From JBCBDX01 sp038529265 (lineage in GTDB: Bacteria > Pseudomonadota > Alphaproteobacteria > Rhizobiales > Rhizobiaceae), in assembly GCA_038529265.1 (NCBI GenBank), contig JBCBDX010000004.1:197812-261811 (forward strand): a stretch of DNA of 64,000 nucleotides. The letters are read 5' to 3'. Positions 7,234 through 17,567 of this stretch are shown here, piece by piece; within the stretch, counting starts at the first letter, position 1, and every line of letters begins with the position of its first letter. The notes under the pieces were generated by a model. That model saw only the letters and a list, made by a program, of their open reading frames with translations. It was not told the origin of the DNA and made no database searches. Made by a program: the position numbers and the translations under genes.

Positions 7234-10200
7234 TCACATCCGGATTGAGCAAATCAAAGTTCAACGTCGGCTGTTGTGGTTGCGGGCGCGGTTTCGGTGC
7301 TGGCTCTGATGCGGGCGGCTTAGGATTTGAACCAATGTCTGGCAACGGCCCACGCGTAACAGCCTGCTCCGAACGCTCCAACTCCAACTGCCTTAAACGC
7401 TCGCGTTCTGCTTGGCGCTCAAGCTCAACTTGTCGCGCAGCTTCAGCCTCAGCTTCCGCACGTGCGCGGGCTTCTTCTTCCGCACGCAACCGTGCCTCCT
7501 CTTCTTCTCTTGCGCGTTGCGCAGCTGCTTCCTCTTCAGCTTGTTGGATAGCTGCAAGACGCGCTCGTTCAATGCGCAAGAGACGCCTTACACGCTGCCG
7601 GTCGAGCAACCGTGCCTGAAGCGCTTCAATTCGGCGCTGTTCATTTTCAATGGCCCGTTGACGAACACTCGTTACCAAAATGGCATGATCATCTATCTGC
7701 CAAATGGGTGGCACGCCAGCGCTCAGCACGCCTGACAACTCGACCGCCGTCGGCAATAAATCGTCGAGATCGTCGGGCGTAGCAAAGTTGATTGTCCCGT
7801 CGATATCGGCGCGCCGCTCAACAGGATTGACACTACCATTGAGCGTTAAGCTGGCTTGCGGCCAAGCAATCCGAACATTGGAGAAACGCGCTAGCCCATC
7901 ATCGAGAAGAAAAGGCGTTTCAACCGTATCAACCAGCTGGACGCTTTGCGGATCGACGATAGCCTGATCCGAAATCACCCGAATATCATCCTCATCTATC
8001 TCGAAACCAACCGCATCCGACTCGCGGATGATTTGTGGCAAGGCCTCAACGTTGAGGCCACGGAAGGGAATGTCCCGCAAGGCGATAGAGCCAGAGCCTT
8101 TGGCATTGGCAAATGCATCATCCCAGTTCAAACCGACACCCGTCGCCGTCATCGACAAGTCTGCCAAGCTTTGCGGTGCAAACACACCGGCAAGCGTATG
8201 TAAATCGGCGTTCGTTGCCTGGCCATTCACTGAAAACTGGGTGCCAACTTCGGCAGACAATTGAGTTTGCAATTGAAAACGGGTTTCACCGCCACCAACG
8301 ATACCCGCCTTGTCGACAATCACATCTGCAAACAACGTTCCAGAAACAATGGACGCAGCAAAGTCACCAAATGCTCCGACCAAAATCGGTTGTCCGTCCA
8401 AAGATATCGTTTCAGCGGTGTAGGCCACATCAATGGCAGACTGGCTCCATCCTGCCAGCGTTGAAAGCAAGGTTTCTCCATCAAGCAGCGCGCTTGGTAT
8501 ATCGATCGACGTCAGTTGCACATCTGCCTTGATCGCCTCATCGCCTGTTACCGCATAGTTGCGCAGAGAAAAGGCGCTGTCGGCAATCTGACCCTCAACA
8601 CCCGAAAGCGTCAATGTGTCTGCATCAACATCAAAACTACCTTTTGCGCTCGCGGATAAACCGTCGAACAGAGCCAATGGCAAGATGGGCAACGCTGCAT
8701 CATAAGGGCTTGCATCCGTCACCGAGATATCAAACTCGCCGGATACAACTTGCTGAAATCCTTCAACAGTCGGCAGGCGGGACGTTGAGGTCTCCAGATC
8801 AATACTGTCCGATCCAAGTTTGATCGACCCTTGCGCATCAAACGTTTCAGCAAAGCTGCCGGACATCTCAATCTCGGCAAGGCCATCGCGGGGAGCATCA
8901 AATGAAGCCAAAGGCGATCCGGTGAGCCAAGACAGAAGCGGCTGCCCCTGCCCTTCGCCACCCAAACTCATCGAGCTCTCAAAACTGTCAATCCCCAAAT
9001 CCGTGTCGAATGTGGCCGCGCCCGAGACATCCAATTGCGCAACGCGGCCCGTGGCCTCCAACGCGTACCCATCGACTTGTTCACCGGCAATCTGCATTTG
9101 CCCGCTTATGTTGATGCTCAAGTCGCGCAACACATCAGGTACCAAAGCAGCGCGATCTACGAATACTGCAACGGCTTCATTATCCGGCCATCGTGTGGCC
9201 AAGAACCCAACGGCTTGAGTGGCGTCTGCAGCTGTTAGGTCCATGTCGAGTTCCAGCTGCCGTCGCCCCTCTTGAGCGGAACCCAGTGTACCGGTTGCGG
9301 CCAGCGACACGCCCTCCATGTCGGTAACCAAAAACTTGTCGATCTCGATGCCTAGGTCTCGAGGGCGTAGTGACAGTTCAACAGTTTGCGGCACCACGCC
9401 CCAAAGATCGGGCTTGGTGAGCTTCAAGTCAGCTTCGATTTGATGATCGGCAACCCAGCTGCCGTTCGTCCTTGCGCCAAAAATCTCTGCGATTGCAGCC
9501 AGAGATGCAAGCGAGACACTGTCGCCGTCCAGCTCGGCAAGAAGCGCGGGCGCGCCGACACCCGGTGAGCGCCTTTCCAGTGAGCCGCTGAGGACAGAGA
9601 CACCTATTCGCAGTTCGCTGATGTCGAAGAGTTGGCGCTCGATCGTCGCGTCAATCAAGGCTTCAACACCGGCACGCGGCAAAGCGCGCACCCGCTCACC
9701 GCTATCACCGGCAATCCACCGCGCAAGGCCGGTTGGCTGAAGCGATGCCACAAGGACAGAGCCCTTGAACGCACCGCTTGCGAGCGGTTCACCTTGCAGG
9801 GGCAAGCGCAGATCACCGCTCAATTCCAACGCGGTGCGCCCGGGTAACTCTGCCGTCAGGCGTCTGACCTCCCAACCCGCAGTATCATTAGGGCGCGCAT
9901 CAAGCACCAAATCACGAATGATCGTTCCGCCAATAACCACGGCAGGCAAATCGAGCTTTATGGTCCCCGGAAGTTCGGCGGGGATAGGCAAGGTTCGAAG
10001 TGCATCTACAATGCGAGCAATGCGCCCGCTGGTACCAGCATCACCGACATTACCTGTTTGTTCGACAGTGCCCTGCGCGACCCCGAACTGGTTACCGGTC
10101 ACTTCAATGGCATAGGAAGGTTCTACACCGCCAATCAATTCAGCGTTGCCACGAACCACATAGGGGTTGTTGAGATCGCCGAAGTTTCCGGTCAACGTGT

Positions 10201-10993
10201 CGATAAGCACCCGGTCGGCGTAGACATCAAAATCGCCGTCGATGCGGTAAGGCGTTGCAAGTTCGCCGACAGGGCCAAGCGTGAATGTACCATCGTAGAA
10301 CTGTCCGTTTTGCGTTAGGTCCACCGCGCCTTCTATGCGCAACTTCGTCAACTCATCGACAAACTGCAGATCGCCAAACAGCGAAACCATCTCAGCCCCG
10401 GCAGAAATCTGACCGATGGTAAAACTGGCATCGACCCGGCGCGCTTGGACAATTGTGGATGCGTTCACACGCCACGGTCCAGCCAATGAGTTGGCGGACA
10501 CTTCAGCTTGCGAAATTTCAACCGTCCACGTTTGCGCATTGACCGCATCCCGAACCAGTATTCGGCCATTGGAGATGGTTGCATTTTCCAGCTCAACTTC
10601 CACGCCGGCTGGAAGCCCTGGAAGCTCAAGCGTGCCCTTTGGTGACCAACCTTCGGTCAAGTCAAGCTGCAGGACGGGATCATCCAACTGCGCATCAAAG
10701 ATGCGAATTTGTCCCGACAGGAATGGCGCCAGTTCCGCAAATAGAGCAAGGCTAGATGCACGCATCAGAGGGGCTTCCTCGTCTCCGACTTGCACATCAT
10801 TGAGCGTAATCGAAGGAAACGGGATCAGTTGCGCAGAAATGTGTCCTTGTACGGTCACTGGCTGACCGAGAATGCGGCTCGCTTCGGCCTCAAACCGCGT
10901 CCGGTAATCATCGAAATTGACGAACAGCGGCGCCGCCAGCGCTGCAAGCAGCACCAAAACAAGCAGACCGCCAATCGTCGCAAACCACCGCAA
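7211..10993 (-). CDS. AsmA family protein with charged coiled-coil tail
   Basis: A 1260-residue protein starting at TTG, with an N-terminal membrane segment (about residues 5-25) then the AsmA signature FVNFDDYRTRFEAEASRILGQPVTVQG. The long middle is beta-rich with repeated amphipathic strands, as in AsmA/TamB-like bridge proteins thought to carry lipids across the periplasm. An AsmA C-terminal domain appears around residues 950-1100. Residues about 1120-1215 are an E/A/R-rich helix resembling TolA or an IgA-binding-type coiled coil, followed by a proline-rich end (PKPPASEPAPKPRPQPQQP). The tail is unusual for AsmA proteins. No partner gene is adjacent. Confidence 0.8.
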   Translation of the reverse strand: MRWFATIGGLLVLVLLAALAAPLFVNFDDYRTRFEAEASRILGQPVTVQGHISAQLIPFPSITLNDVQVGDEEAPLMRASSLALFAELAPFLSGQIRIFDAQLDDPVLQLDLTEGWSPKGTLELPGLPAGVEVELENATISNGRILVRDAVNAQTWTVEISQAEVSANSLAGPWRVNASTIVQARRVDASFTIGQISAGAEMVSLFGDLQFVDELTKLRIEGAVDLTQNGQFYDGTFTLGPVGELATPYRIDGDFDVYADRVLIDTLTGNFGDLNNPYVVRGNAELIGGVEPSYAIEVTGNQFGVAQGTVEQTGNVGDAGTSGRIARIVDALRTLPIPAELPGTIKLDLPAVVIGGTIIRDLVLDARPNDTAGWEVRRLTAELPGRTALELSGDLRLPLQGEPLASGAFKGSVLVASLQPTGLARWIAGDSGERVRALPRAGVEALIDATIERQLFDISELRIGVSVLSGSLERRSPGVGAPALLAELDGDSVSLASLAAIAEIFGARTNGSWVADHQIEADLKLTKPDLWGVVPQTVELSLRPRDLGIEIDKFLVTDMEGVSLAATGTLGSAQEGRRQLELDMDLTAADATQAVGFLATRWPDNEAVAVFVDRAALVPDVLRDLSINISGQMQIAGEQVDGYALEATGRVAQLDVSGAATFDTDLGIDSFESSMSLGGEGQGQPLLSWLTGSPLASFDAPRDGLAEIEMSGSFAETFDAQGSIKLGSDSIDLETSTSRLPTVEGFQQVVSGEFDISVTDASPYDAALPILPLALFDGLSASAKGSFDVDADTLTLSGVEGQIADSAFSLRNYAVTGDEAIKADVQLTSIDIPSALLDGETLLSTLAGWSQSAIDVAYTAETISLDGQPILVGAFGDFAASIVSGTLFADVIVDKAGIVGGGETRFQLQTQLSAEVGTQFSVNGQATNADLHTLAGVFAPQSLADLSMTATGVGLNWDDAFANAKGSGSIALRDIPFRGLNVEALPQIIRESDAVGFEIDEDDIRVISDQAIVDPQSVQLVDTVETPFLLDDGLARFSNVRIAWPQASLTLNGSVNPVERRADIDGTINFATPDDLDDLLPTAVELSGVLSAGVPPIWQIDDHAILVTSVRQRAIENEQRRIEALQARLLDRQRVRRLLRIERARLAAIQQAEEEAAAQRAREEEEARLRAEEEARARAEAEAEAARQVELERQAERERLRQLELERSEQAVTRGPLPDIGSNPKPPASEPAPKPRPQPQQPTLNFDLLNPDVIIEPLGQ

Positions 10994-11063
10994 ACTATTT
11001 CAGCCCTTTCTCAAAAACGGCCGCTCTTAACGGGACAAGCGGGCATTTGAATGATTACGCGAT

Positions 11064-12473
11064 TTATATGCGAATCACTTTGCCCGGATTCATGATATTA
11101 TCGGGATCAAGCGCGGTCTTGATTGATCGCATCACATCGACCGCGCCGCCAAGTTCAAGCTCCAAAAATGCCATCTTCCCCTGCCCGATACCATGCTCAC
11201 CGGTACAAGTGCCACCCATGGCAAGCGCCCGCGTGTTCAAACGCTCAACAAACGCTTCAGCAGCTTCAATTTCTCGCGGATCGCTTTCGTCTAACAAAAG
11301 AAGCGTGTGAAAATTGCCATCACCGGCATGGCCCACAATGGGTGCAATCAAACCATGCTCTTCAATATCAGCTTCAGTATCAGCAATACAGTCAGCCAGT
11401 GCGGAAATCGGGACGCAGACATCGGTTGAGATGCCTTTTGCGCCAGGCCGTAATCCGAGCGCAGCCCAATAGGCATTGTGCCGCGCCTTCCAGAGCGCAT
11501 TGCGTTCTTCCTGACGCGCCGACCAGAGGAAGGGGCCACCGCCCAGATCCTTGGCTATCTCGCCAAAGGCCTCCGCTTGCTCAGCCACTCCTGCATCGGT
11601 TCCATGAAACTCCAGAAAGAGGCACGGGCTCTCCGGGTAGTTGAGCTTGGAATAGGCGTTCATGGCTTTCATCTGAAGCGCATTGACGAGTTCAATACGC
11701 GCCACTGGAAGCCCCATTTGAATCGTCAAAATGACGGCGTGTACCGCCGCATCAAGCGTCGGAAATGGGCAGACACCTGCCGTCACGGCTTGGGGCAAAC
11801 CATGCAGGCGCAAGGTCATTTCAGTAATGATCCCAAGGGTCCCTTCAGATCCGACCATCAGGCGGGTCAAATCATAACCTGCCGATGATTTGCGTGCTCG
11901 CTGTGCCGTTGTGATCTTTCGCCCGCTTGGCAACACCACCTCAAGCGCCAGCACGTTTTCACGCATCGTGCCGTAACGAACAGCGTTGGTGCCCGAAGCA
12001 CGCGTCGCCGCCATGCCGCCCAATGATGCGTTGGCACCAGGGTCGATCGGAAAGAACAAGCCCGTGTCACGCAGGTAGCTGTTGAGTCCTTCACGCGTAA
12101 CGCCAGGTTGGATAACGCAGTCCAAATCTTGCGCGTTAACCGAGAGGATCTTGTCCATCTGGCTAACATCAATCGAGATGCCGCCACCGGGTGCATTCAC
12201 GCCACCTTCGAGCGAAGTACCCGTTCCAAATGGAATAATCGGCACTTTGTAATCTGCGCACACTTCGACCGCCGACTGCACATCATTGGATGACCGCGCA
12301 AATACAATGCCATCTGGCAGCTGCGAAGGAATATAGGTGGTCGTATGCGCATGCTGCGCGCGCAGTGATTCGCTATCTGAAAATTGCTCGCCGAACAGCT
12401 GCTTGAGCACACCCAAGGCTGCGCCAATGCCCGCATCGTTGCGGGCGACAGCTGCGATGTCATTGAGTGCCAT
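11064..12473 (-). CDS. FAD-linked oxidase, D-lactate dehydrogenase (cytochrome) type
   Basis: A 469-residue flavoprotein from the ATG at 12473 (MALNDIAAV); an open frame upstream is unlikely to be coding. The FAD domain shows VPIIPFGTGTSLEGGVNAPGGGISIDVSQM, GANASLGGMAATRASGTNAVRYGTM and VGSEGTLGIITEMTLRLHG. The C-terminal half shows GHAGDGNFH and GGTCTGEHGIGQGK, typical of the D-lactate/glycolate oxidase GlcD-DLD family. D-lactate to pyruvate with electrons to the respiratory chain is the likeliest reaction; glycolate or D-2-hydroxyglutarate oxidation cannot be excluded. It is divergent from the thioesterase gene. Confidence 0.88.
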   Translation of the reverse strand: MALNDIAAVARNDAGIGAALGVLKQLFGEQFSDSESLRAQHAHTTTYIPSQLPDGIVFARSSNDVQSAVEVCADYKVPIIPFGTGTSLEGGVNAPGGGISIDVSQMDKILSVNAQDLDCVIQPGVTREGLNSYLRDTGLFFPIDPGANASLGGMAATRASGTNAVRYGTMRENVLALEVVLPSGRKITTAQRARKSSAGYDLTRLMVGSEGTLGIITEMTLRLHGLPQAVTAGVCPFPTLDAAVHAVILTIQMGLPVARIELVNALQMKAMNAYSKLNYPESPCLFLEFHGTDAGVAEQAEAFGEIAKDLGGGPFLWSARQEERNALWKARHNAYWAALGLRPGAKGISTDVCVPISALADCIADTEADIEEHGLIAPIVGHAGDGNFHTLLLLDESDPREIEAAEAFVERLNTRALAMGGTCTGEHGIGQGKMAFLELELGGAVDVMRSIKTALDPDNIMNPGKVIRI

Positions 12474-12589
12474 GGCTCGAACCTTCCCTATGCGGATTTT
12501 ATTGTGTGACCGTCGATGAGGTCTTGCCGCTTTTCCTCCAATTCGTAATGTGGACAAAGCAGCTGAGCAACAAGGCATTGCAAATAAGA

Positions 12590-13084
12590 ATGAACCAGCA
12601 GCATGCGCCATTTGTCGCAAACGATTTGATCATCCATCCGGAATGGATTGACTTCAACGGCCATCTCAACATGGCCTATTACATGGTTCTGTTCGATCAG
12701 ACGTCTGATAGCGCATTCTCGTCTTTGGGCATGCCACCGACATATAAAAGTAAGCGTGGTCTAACATTATATACTGCGGAGGCGCATATCCGCTACGTGC
12801 GTGAGGTCCATCTGGATGATCCCATCACATGCACCTTCCAACTGATCGCCCACGACGCAAAGCGGCTCCACTCGTGGCAGGAACTGCGACACAGCGACGA
12901 TGGTTGGTTGGCTGCGACCTGCGAAATGATGACGCTTCACATCGACACTGCAGGGCCAAAAGTTGCCCCGATGCCTGATGATGTCGCCGAGCAGGTAAAT
13001 GAAATGCAAGCCGCGCATGCCAAGCTGCAAGTGCCGGATGGCATGAATGGTTCAATTCGCGTTCCGGGATATGATTACGCATGA
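12590..13084 (+). CDS. Thioesterase family protein (hot-dog fold)
   Basis: A 164-residue protein. HPEWIDFNGHLNMAYYMVLFDQTSD is the hot-dog active-site region with the conserved D-x-N-G-H-x-N, followed by LYTAEAHIRYVREVHLDDP in the central helix and strand. Such proteins hydrolyse acyl-CoA thioesters; relatives are found beside carnitine dehydrogenases. The start MNQQHAPF is chosen for conservation; the frame is open for 41 more codons upstream, overlapping the divergent oxidase start. It overlaps the next gene by 4 bp (ATGA), so the two are coupled. Confidence 0.8.
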   Translation: MNQQHAPFVANDLIIHPEWIDFNGHLNMAYYMVLFDQTSDSAFSSLGMPPTYKSKRGLTLYTAEAHIRYVREVHLDDPITCTFQLIAHDAKRLHSWQELRHSDDGWLAATCEMMTLHIDTAGPKVAPMPDDVAEQVNEMQAAHAKLQVPDGMNGSIRVPGYDYA

Positions 13085-14718
13085 TGAACGCACCGCCCGC
13101 CAGAACATGGTTTGCGATCCTTTTAAAGTGGGTACGCCCCAACTGGCGCAATTTCATGGATTCAGGGTCGCTCAAGATCTGGATGCTCTCGCTCATTATA
13201 GGTGCGGTTGTTGGCATTGCAGCGATCATGTTTCGCGAAGGCATCGGTGTGGTTCAATATTGGTGGTTGCGAAACAACACTGAGAACACACTGACCGCTG
13301 CGCAAAATGTTGCCTGGTATTGGATTTTGGCAGCACCAATCATTGGCGGCATCATCGTAGGCCAGCTGTTGTCACGACTATCAGCGCGCCGCGTCGGCAA
13401 TGTTGCCGACGTCATCGAAGCACGTGCCCTGACAGGAAGACCCCTCGATCTAAAGGACGGCATCTGGTCAGCCATCATCACCATAATTTCGCTGGGTAGT
13501 GGCGCAAGTGCTGGCCGCGAGGGACCGGTCGTCCATTTGGGGGCAACACTGGCATCGGTGTTTGCGCATCGCCGAAAACTGCCGGAGTGGTGCGCCCGCA
13601 CCCTTCTGGCCGCTGGGGTAGCTGCCGCGATATCGGCTTCTTTCAACGCGCCTATTGCAGGCGTTCTGTTTGCACATGAAGTGATCCTGCAACACTACGC
13701 CATGCGCTCGTTCGTGCCGATCGTGATCGCTTCGACTATCGGTTCTGTATTGTCACGATTGTGGTTCGATGAAGCAACCGCCTTCATCATCCCCGCCTAT
13801 CAGATTACGTCCTACTGGGAGTTTCCCGCCTTCGCGCTGCTTGGCGTGGTCGCAGCGCTTGTAGCAATATTGTTTCAGTTTGCGCTTTTCAGCGCGGACT
13901 ATCTTGCACGCGGCATTACGATGCCATTGTGGGCGCGGCCCATTCTCGGCGGCATTTTGATCGGTTGCATGGGCGTCTTTTATCCGCACATACTCGGGGT
14001 CGGTTATGAAGTCACCGACAAAGTCCTCTGGAACCAACTGCCCCTGGCGCTCCTCTTGACGCTGATCATCTTGAAGACCGTTGCCACCGCCATAACCTTG
14101 GCGTCACGCTTCGGTGGCGGCATCTTCTCACCAGCACTCTATCTGGGGGCGTTAACGGGCGGGGCCTATGGCCTAATGGCCGCATCCGTCTTCCCGGACC
14201 TGGCCTCATCTCAGGGGCTATACGCCATTCTCGGCATGGGCGCTGTTGCCGGCGCAGTGCTGGGCGCGCCAATCTCCACAACAGTCATCGTGTTCGAGCT
14301 GACGGGTGGCTATTCACTTTCTATTGCGCTTTTACTTTGCGTGGCGATTGCGCATGGCGTGAACCAGGCCGTGCACGGGCATTCCTACTTCCACTGGCAG
14401 TTGGAAATGCGCGGGCTGTTTGACCATCAGGGGCCACACAGGCAGTTGATGCGAACCAAGATGGTCATGGACTTCATGGACTTACCGGAAGATGACAGGC
14501 AAGGCGAACGGCTTGATGAAAATCGGGAAACGCCGGTTCTGAAACCGAACGATACGCTTGAAATCGCACTACGTATGTTTGATGCCGGAGGTCATCAACG
14601 TTTGCCGGTGGTCGATCCGCGCGACGATACACTTATCATTGCCTGGGCAACCCAGATGCGCGCCCTGCAATATTTCAACAAGGCGCTTATCGCGGCCAGC
14701 GTGGAAGAGCACAAATAG
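13081..14718 (+). CDS. ClC-type chloride channel or chloride/proton antiporter
   Basis: A 545-residue membrane protein. The ion-selectivity motifs are GSGASAGREGPVVHLG (about residues 139-154, with gating glutamate E147 in GREGP) and later FGGGIFSPALYLGA. GSGxS replaces the GSGxP of the E. coli protein. After the last helices, residues about 470-545 carry CBS-like sequence (LKPNDTLEIALRMFDAGGHQRLPVVD). Function is chloride transport across the inner membrane, perhaps for pH or acid stress. Coupling with a thioesterase by ATGA overlap is unexplained. Confidence 0.88.
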   Translation: MMNAPPARTWFAILLKWVRPNWRNFMDSGSLKIWMLSLIIGAVVGIAAIMFREGIGVVQYWWLRNNTENTLTAAQNVAWYWILAAPIIGGIIVGQLLSRLSARRVGNVADVIEARALTGRPLDLKDGIWSAIITIISLGSGASAGREGPVVHLGATLASVFAHRRKLPEWCARTLLAAGVAAAISASFNAPIAGVLFAHEVILQHYAMRSFVPIVIASTIGSVLSRLWFDEATAFIIPAYQITSYWEFPAFALLGVVAALVAILFQFALFSADYLARGITMPLWARPILGGILIGCMGVFYPHILGVGYEVTDKVLWNQLPLALLLTLIILKTVATAITLASRFGGGIFSPALYLGALTGGAYGLMAASVFPDLASSQGLYAILGMGAVAGAVLGAPISTTVIVFELTGGYSLSIALLLCVAIAHGVNQAVHGHSYFHWQLEMRGLFDHQGPHRQLMRTKMVMDFMDLPEDDRQGERLDENRETPVLKPNDTLEIALRMFDAGGHQRLPVVDPRDDTLIIAWATQMRALQYFNKALIAASVEEHK

Positions 14719-14726
14719 TCAGAAGT

Positions 14727-14975
14727 TCAGTTGTCGAACGTGATCCCGAGCTTTTCAGCCTGACAATCGGCATTGCACTGTTCAAAGTCCAGCGGCGCAG
14801 GCGTTTGCGGGGCGCTCAAGCCGGTTGAACCGGTAATAATCGGATCAAGCTCGGGCACAATAGTACCCTCAGCGAGGATAACACCCGCCGGCGGTCCTGC
14901 AGGTGTTTTCTGCGCCAGTGATACGCCTGTGAAAGCCAGTACAACCAACATCGTATGAACAAATAACTTCGCCAT
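14727..14975 (-). CDS. Small secreted protein, unknown
   Basis: An 82-residue protein from MAKLFVHTMLVVLAF, with a clear signal peptide ending near SLA-QKTPAG. The mature part is proline-rich with two cysteines close to the end (EQCNADCQAEKLG), possibly a disulfide. I recognise no family. The start at 14975 is preferred over one 8 codons earlier because it begins at the signal peptide. It is convergent with the ClC gene (8 bp between the stops) and about 100 bp from the divergent helicase. Confidence 0.5.
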   Translation of the reverse strand: MAKLFVHTMLVVLAFTGVSLAQKTPAGPPAGVILAEGTIVPELDPIITGSTGLSAPQTPAPLDFEQCNADCQAEKLGITFDN

Positions 14976-15079
14976 GCGGCTATTTTGACGCCTGTGCATT
15001 TACAGTTGGTTAAGGCAAGGCTCGCATCGCGGCGTGTTCGCATTATATTCTCATCCGACTGCAAACGAATCAGAGTTCC

Positions 15080-17536
15080 ATGAGCAACCCGTTCGACGAC
15101 ATTCCGTTCGATTCCGGACCAACGCCACAAACACCAGCAACAGGCGGCGGCAGCGGCTTGGCCGCGCGGGCCATGGGCCAGCGGAACGCACCAAACTATC
15201 TGGATGGGCTAAATGAAGAACAACGCCGCGCGGTGGAAACAACGGAGGGCGCTGTTCTGGTGCTGGCAGGCGCCGGCACCGGCAAGACCCGTGTTCTGAC
15301 CACGCGCATCGCTCATATTCTGGCGCAAGGAAAAGCGTGGCCGTCACAAATTCTGGCCGTGACCTTCACCAACAAAGCCGCCCGCGAGATGAAAGAGCGC
15401 ATCGGCATGCTGGTTGGCGGTGCCGTTGAAGGCATGCCTTGGCTTGGCACGTTCCACTCCATCGGCGTCAAAATGCTGCGCAAACATGCCGAACTCGCTG
15501 GTTTGAGATCAGACTTTTCAATTCTCGACACCGATGACCAGATCCGGTTGATCAAACAGCTCATCCAGGCCGAAGGCATCGACGACAAGCGCTGGCCGGC
15601 ACGCACTTTCGCCAACATGATGGACGGCTGGAAGAACAAGGGCTGGGCACCGGACGATATTCCTGAAGGTGACGCGCGCGCATTTGCCAACGGAAAAGGC
15701 CGCGAACTTTATACCGCCTATCAAAACCGCCTGAAGACGCTGAACGCCTGCGATTTCGGCGACTTGCTGATGCATCCGATCCGCATCATGTGCACCCACG
15801 CCGATGTACTGGCCGAATATCATGGTAGGTTCAAATATATACTCGTTGACGAGTATCAGGACACCAACACCGCCCAATATATGTGGTTACGCCTGCTGGC
15901 CCAGCCGCGCGAAGGCGCTGAAACCGCCAACATTTGCTGCGTCGGTGATGATGACCAATCGATCTACGGATGGCGCGGCGCGGAGGTCGACAATATTCTG
16001 CGGTTTGAAAAAGACTTCAGGAACGCAGCGGTCATCCGCCTTGAGCGTAACTACCGCTCGACGGCCCATATTCTCGGCGCTGCCTCGCATCTGATCAGCC
16101 ACAATGAAGACCGCCTTGGCAAAACGCTTTTCACCGATGTCGCCGATCCAGATGATGCAAAGGTGCAAGTGCATGCGGCATGGGATTCCGAAGAAGAAGC
16201 CCGCGCCGTGGGCGAAGAAATAGAGAGCTACCAACGCCAGCAGCATGATCTGAACGATATGGCGATCCTGGTGCGCGCGTCATTCCAGATGCGCGAATTT
16301 GAAGACCGCTTCGTAACGCTCGGGCTGAACTACCGTGTCATCGGTGGACCGCGCTTTTATGAGCGCATGGAGATCCGTGACGCGATGGCCTACTTTCGCG
16401 TGGTCTGCCAACCCGCTGATGACTTAGCGTTCGAGCGCATCGTCAATACGCCCAAGCGCGGCCTGGGTGACGCATCAGTACGCCTCGTCCATGATTATGC
16501 GCGGCGCAAAAACATACCCATGCTTCAGGCCGCAGCTGAAATCGTTGAAGGTGAAGAGCTCAAGCCAAAACCGCGCGCAGCGCTACGTGGCGTTGTGGAG
16601 AACTTCAAGCGCTGGGCCGAAATTCTTGATCGCACCCCCCATGGGGAACTAGCCGAAACGATCCTTGAGGAAAGTGGCTACACCGACATGTGGAAGGCAA
16701 GCCGGGACGCCGATGCGCCCGGACGCTTGGAAAATCTCAAAGAACTCATTCGCTCAATGGACGAATTTGAGTCCATGCGCTCCTTCCTTGAGCATGTCTC
16801 GCTCGTAATGGATGCTGAGCAAAACGAAGATTTAGACGCCATCTCGATTATGACGCTCCACGCCGCCAAGGGCCTGGAGTTCGAAACGGTATTCCTGCCC
16901 GGCTGGGAAGAAGGCCTTTTTCCCCACCAGCGCTCGCTCGATGAGGGCGGCAAGAACGGCCTAGAAGAGGAACGCCGCCTCGCCTATGTCGGCATCACCC
17001 GCGCCAAGCGAAACTGCCATATTTGGTTTGTGTCCAACCGGCGCATTCATGGCCTATGGCAATCCACCATTCCATCGCGTTTTCTCGATGAATTGCCAAA
17101 TGACCACGCCGATGTGGCTGAACCGCCGAGCCAGTATGGCGGTGGCGGTTACGGCACCTCGCGCTTTGACCGCATGGAACCATTTGGTTCATCGCGCTCA
17201 TCGCCCGGTTGGCAAAGAGCACAAGCCAACCAAACCAGCGCCACGCGCGAAAACTGGGGCTCCCGATCTGGCATGGGCGTTGAACGCATCGGCTATGGTG
17301 AGGCAGATTCCGGTTTTGGCGCAGGAAAAGGCTCGGTGAAGTCACGCACGATTGAGGGCGAACTCGTCGCCAAGTCGGTTGCCGATACGCCCTCCAATTT
17401 CGCGAACGGCGACCGGGTCTTTCACCTGAAATTCGGCAACGGCAACATTGTTTCCATTGAAGGAAACAAGCTGACCGTCGACTTTGACAAAGCCGGACAA
17501 AAGAAAGTGCTCGACGGGTTTGTACAGAAGGTTTGA
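15080..17536 (+). CDS. uvrD: UvrD/PcrA-type DNA helicase
   Basis: An 818-residue superfamily 1A helicase. Motifs in order: Q motif LNEEQRRAVETTEG, Walker A GAGTGKT (residues 64-70), motif Ia AVTFTNKAAREMKER, Walker B ILVDEYQDTN, motif III GDDDQSIYGWRGA, motif IV RLERNYRS, motif V IMTLHAAKGLEFETVFLPGWEEGLFP and motif VI EERRLAYVGITRAK. A Gly/Ser-rich linker leads to a C-terminal Tudor-like end (VFHLKFGNGNIVSIEGNKLTVDFD) that in PcrA/UvrD contacts RNA polymerase. It unwinds DNA 3' to 5' in excision and mismatch repair. Confidence 0.95.
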   Translation: MSNPFDDIPFDSGPTPQTPATGGGSGLAARAMGQRNAPNYLDGLNEEQRRAVETTEGAVLVLAGAGTGKTRVLTTRIAHILAQGKAWPSQILAVTFTNKAAREMKERIGMLVGGAVEGMPWLGTFHSIGVKMLRKHAELAGLRSDFSILDTDDQIRLIKQLIQAEGIDDKRWPARTFANMMDGWKNKGWAPDDIPEGDARAFANGKGRELYTAYQNRLKTLNACDFGDLLMHPIRIMCTHADVLAEYHGRFKYILVDEYQDTNTAQYMWLRLLAQPREGAETANICCVGDDDQSIYGWRGAEVDNILRFEKDFRNAAVIRLERNYRSTAHILGAASHLISHNEDRLGKTLFTDVADPDDAKVQVHAAWDSEEEARAVGEEIESYQRQQHDLNDMAILVRASFQMREFEDRFVTLGLNYRVIGGPRFYERMEIRDAMAYFRVVCQPADDLAFERIVNTPKRGLGDASVRLVHDYARRKNIPMLQAAAEIVEGEELKPKPRAALRGVVENFKRWAEILDRTPHGELAETILEESGYTDMWKASRDADAPGRLENLKELIRSMDEFESMRSFLEHVSLVMDAEQNEDLDAISIMTLHAAKGLEFETVFLPGWEEGLFPHQRSLDEGGKNGLEEERRLAYVGITRAKRNCHIWFVSNRRIHGLWQSTIPSRFLDELPNDHADVAEPPSQYGGGGYGTSRFDRMEPFGSSRSSPGWQRAQANQTSATRENWGSRSGMGVERIGYGEADSGFGAGKGSVKSRTIEGELVAKSVADTPSNFANGDRVFHLKFGNGNIVSIEGNKLTVDFDKAGQKKVLDGFVQKV

Positions 17537-17567
17537 GTGCAACCGCAAAAACCGGTAGAATAATGCC

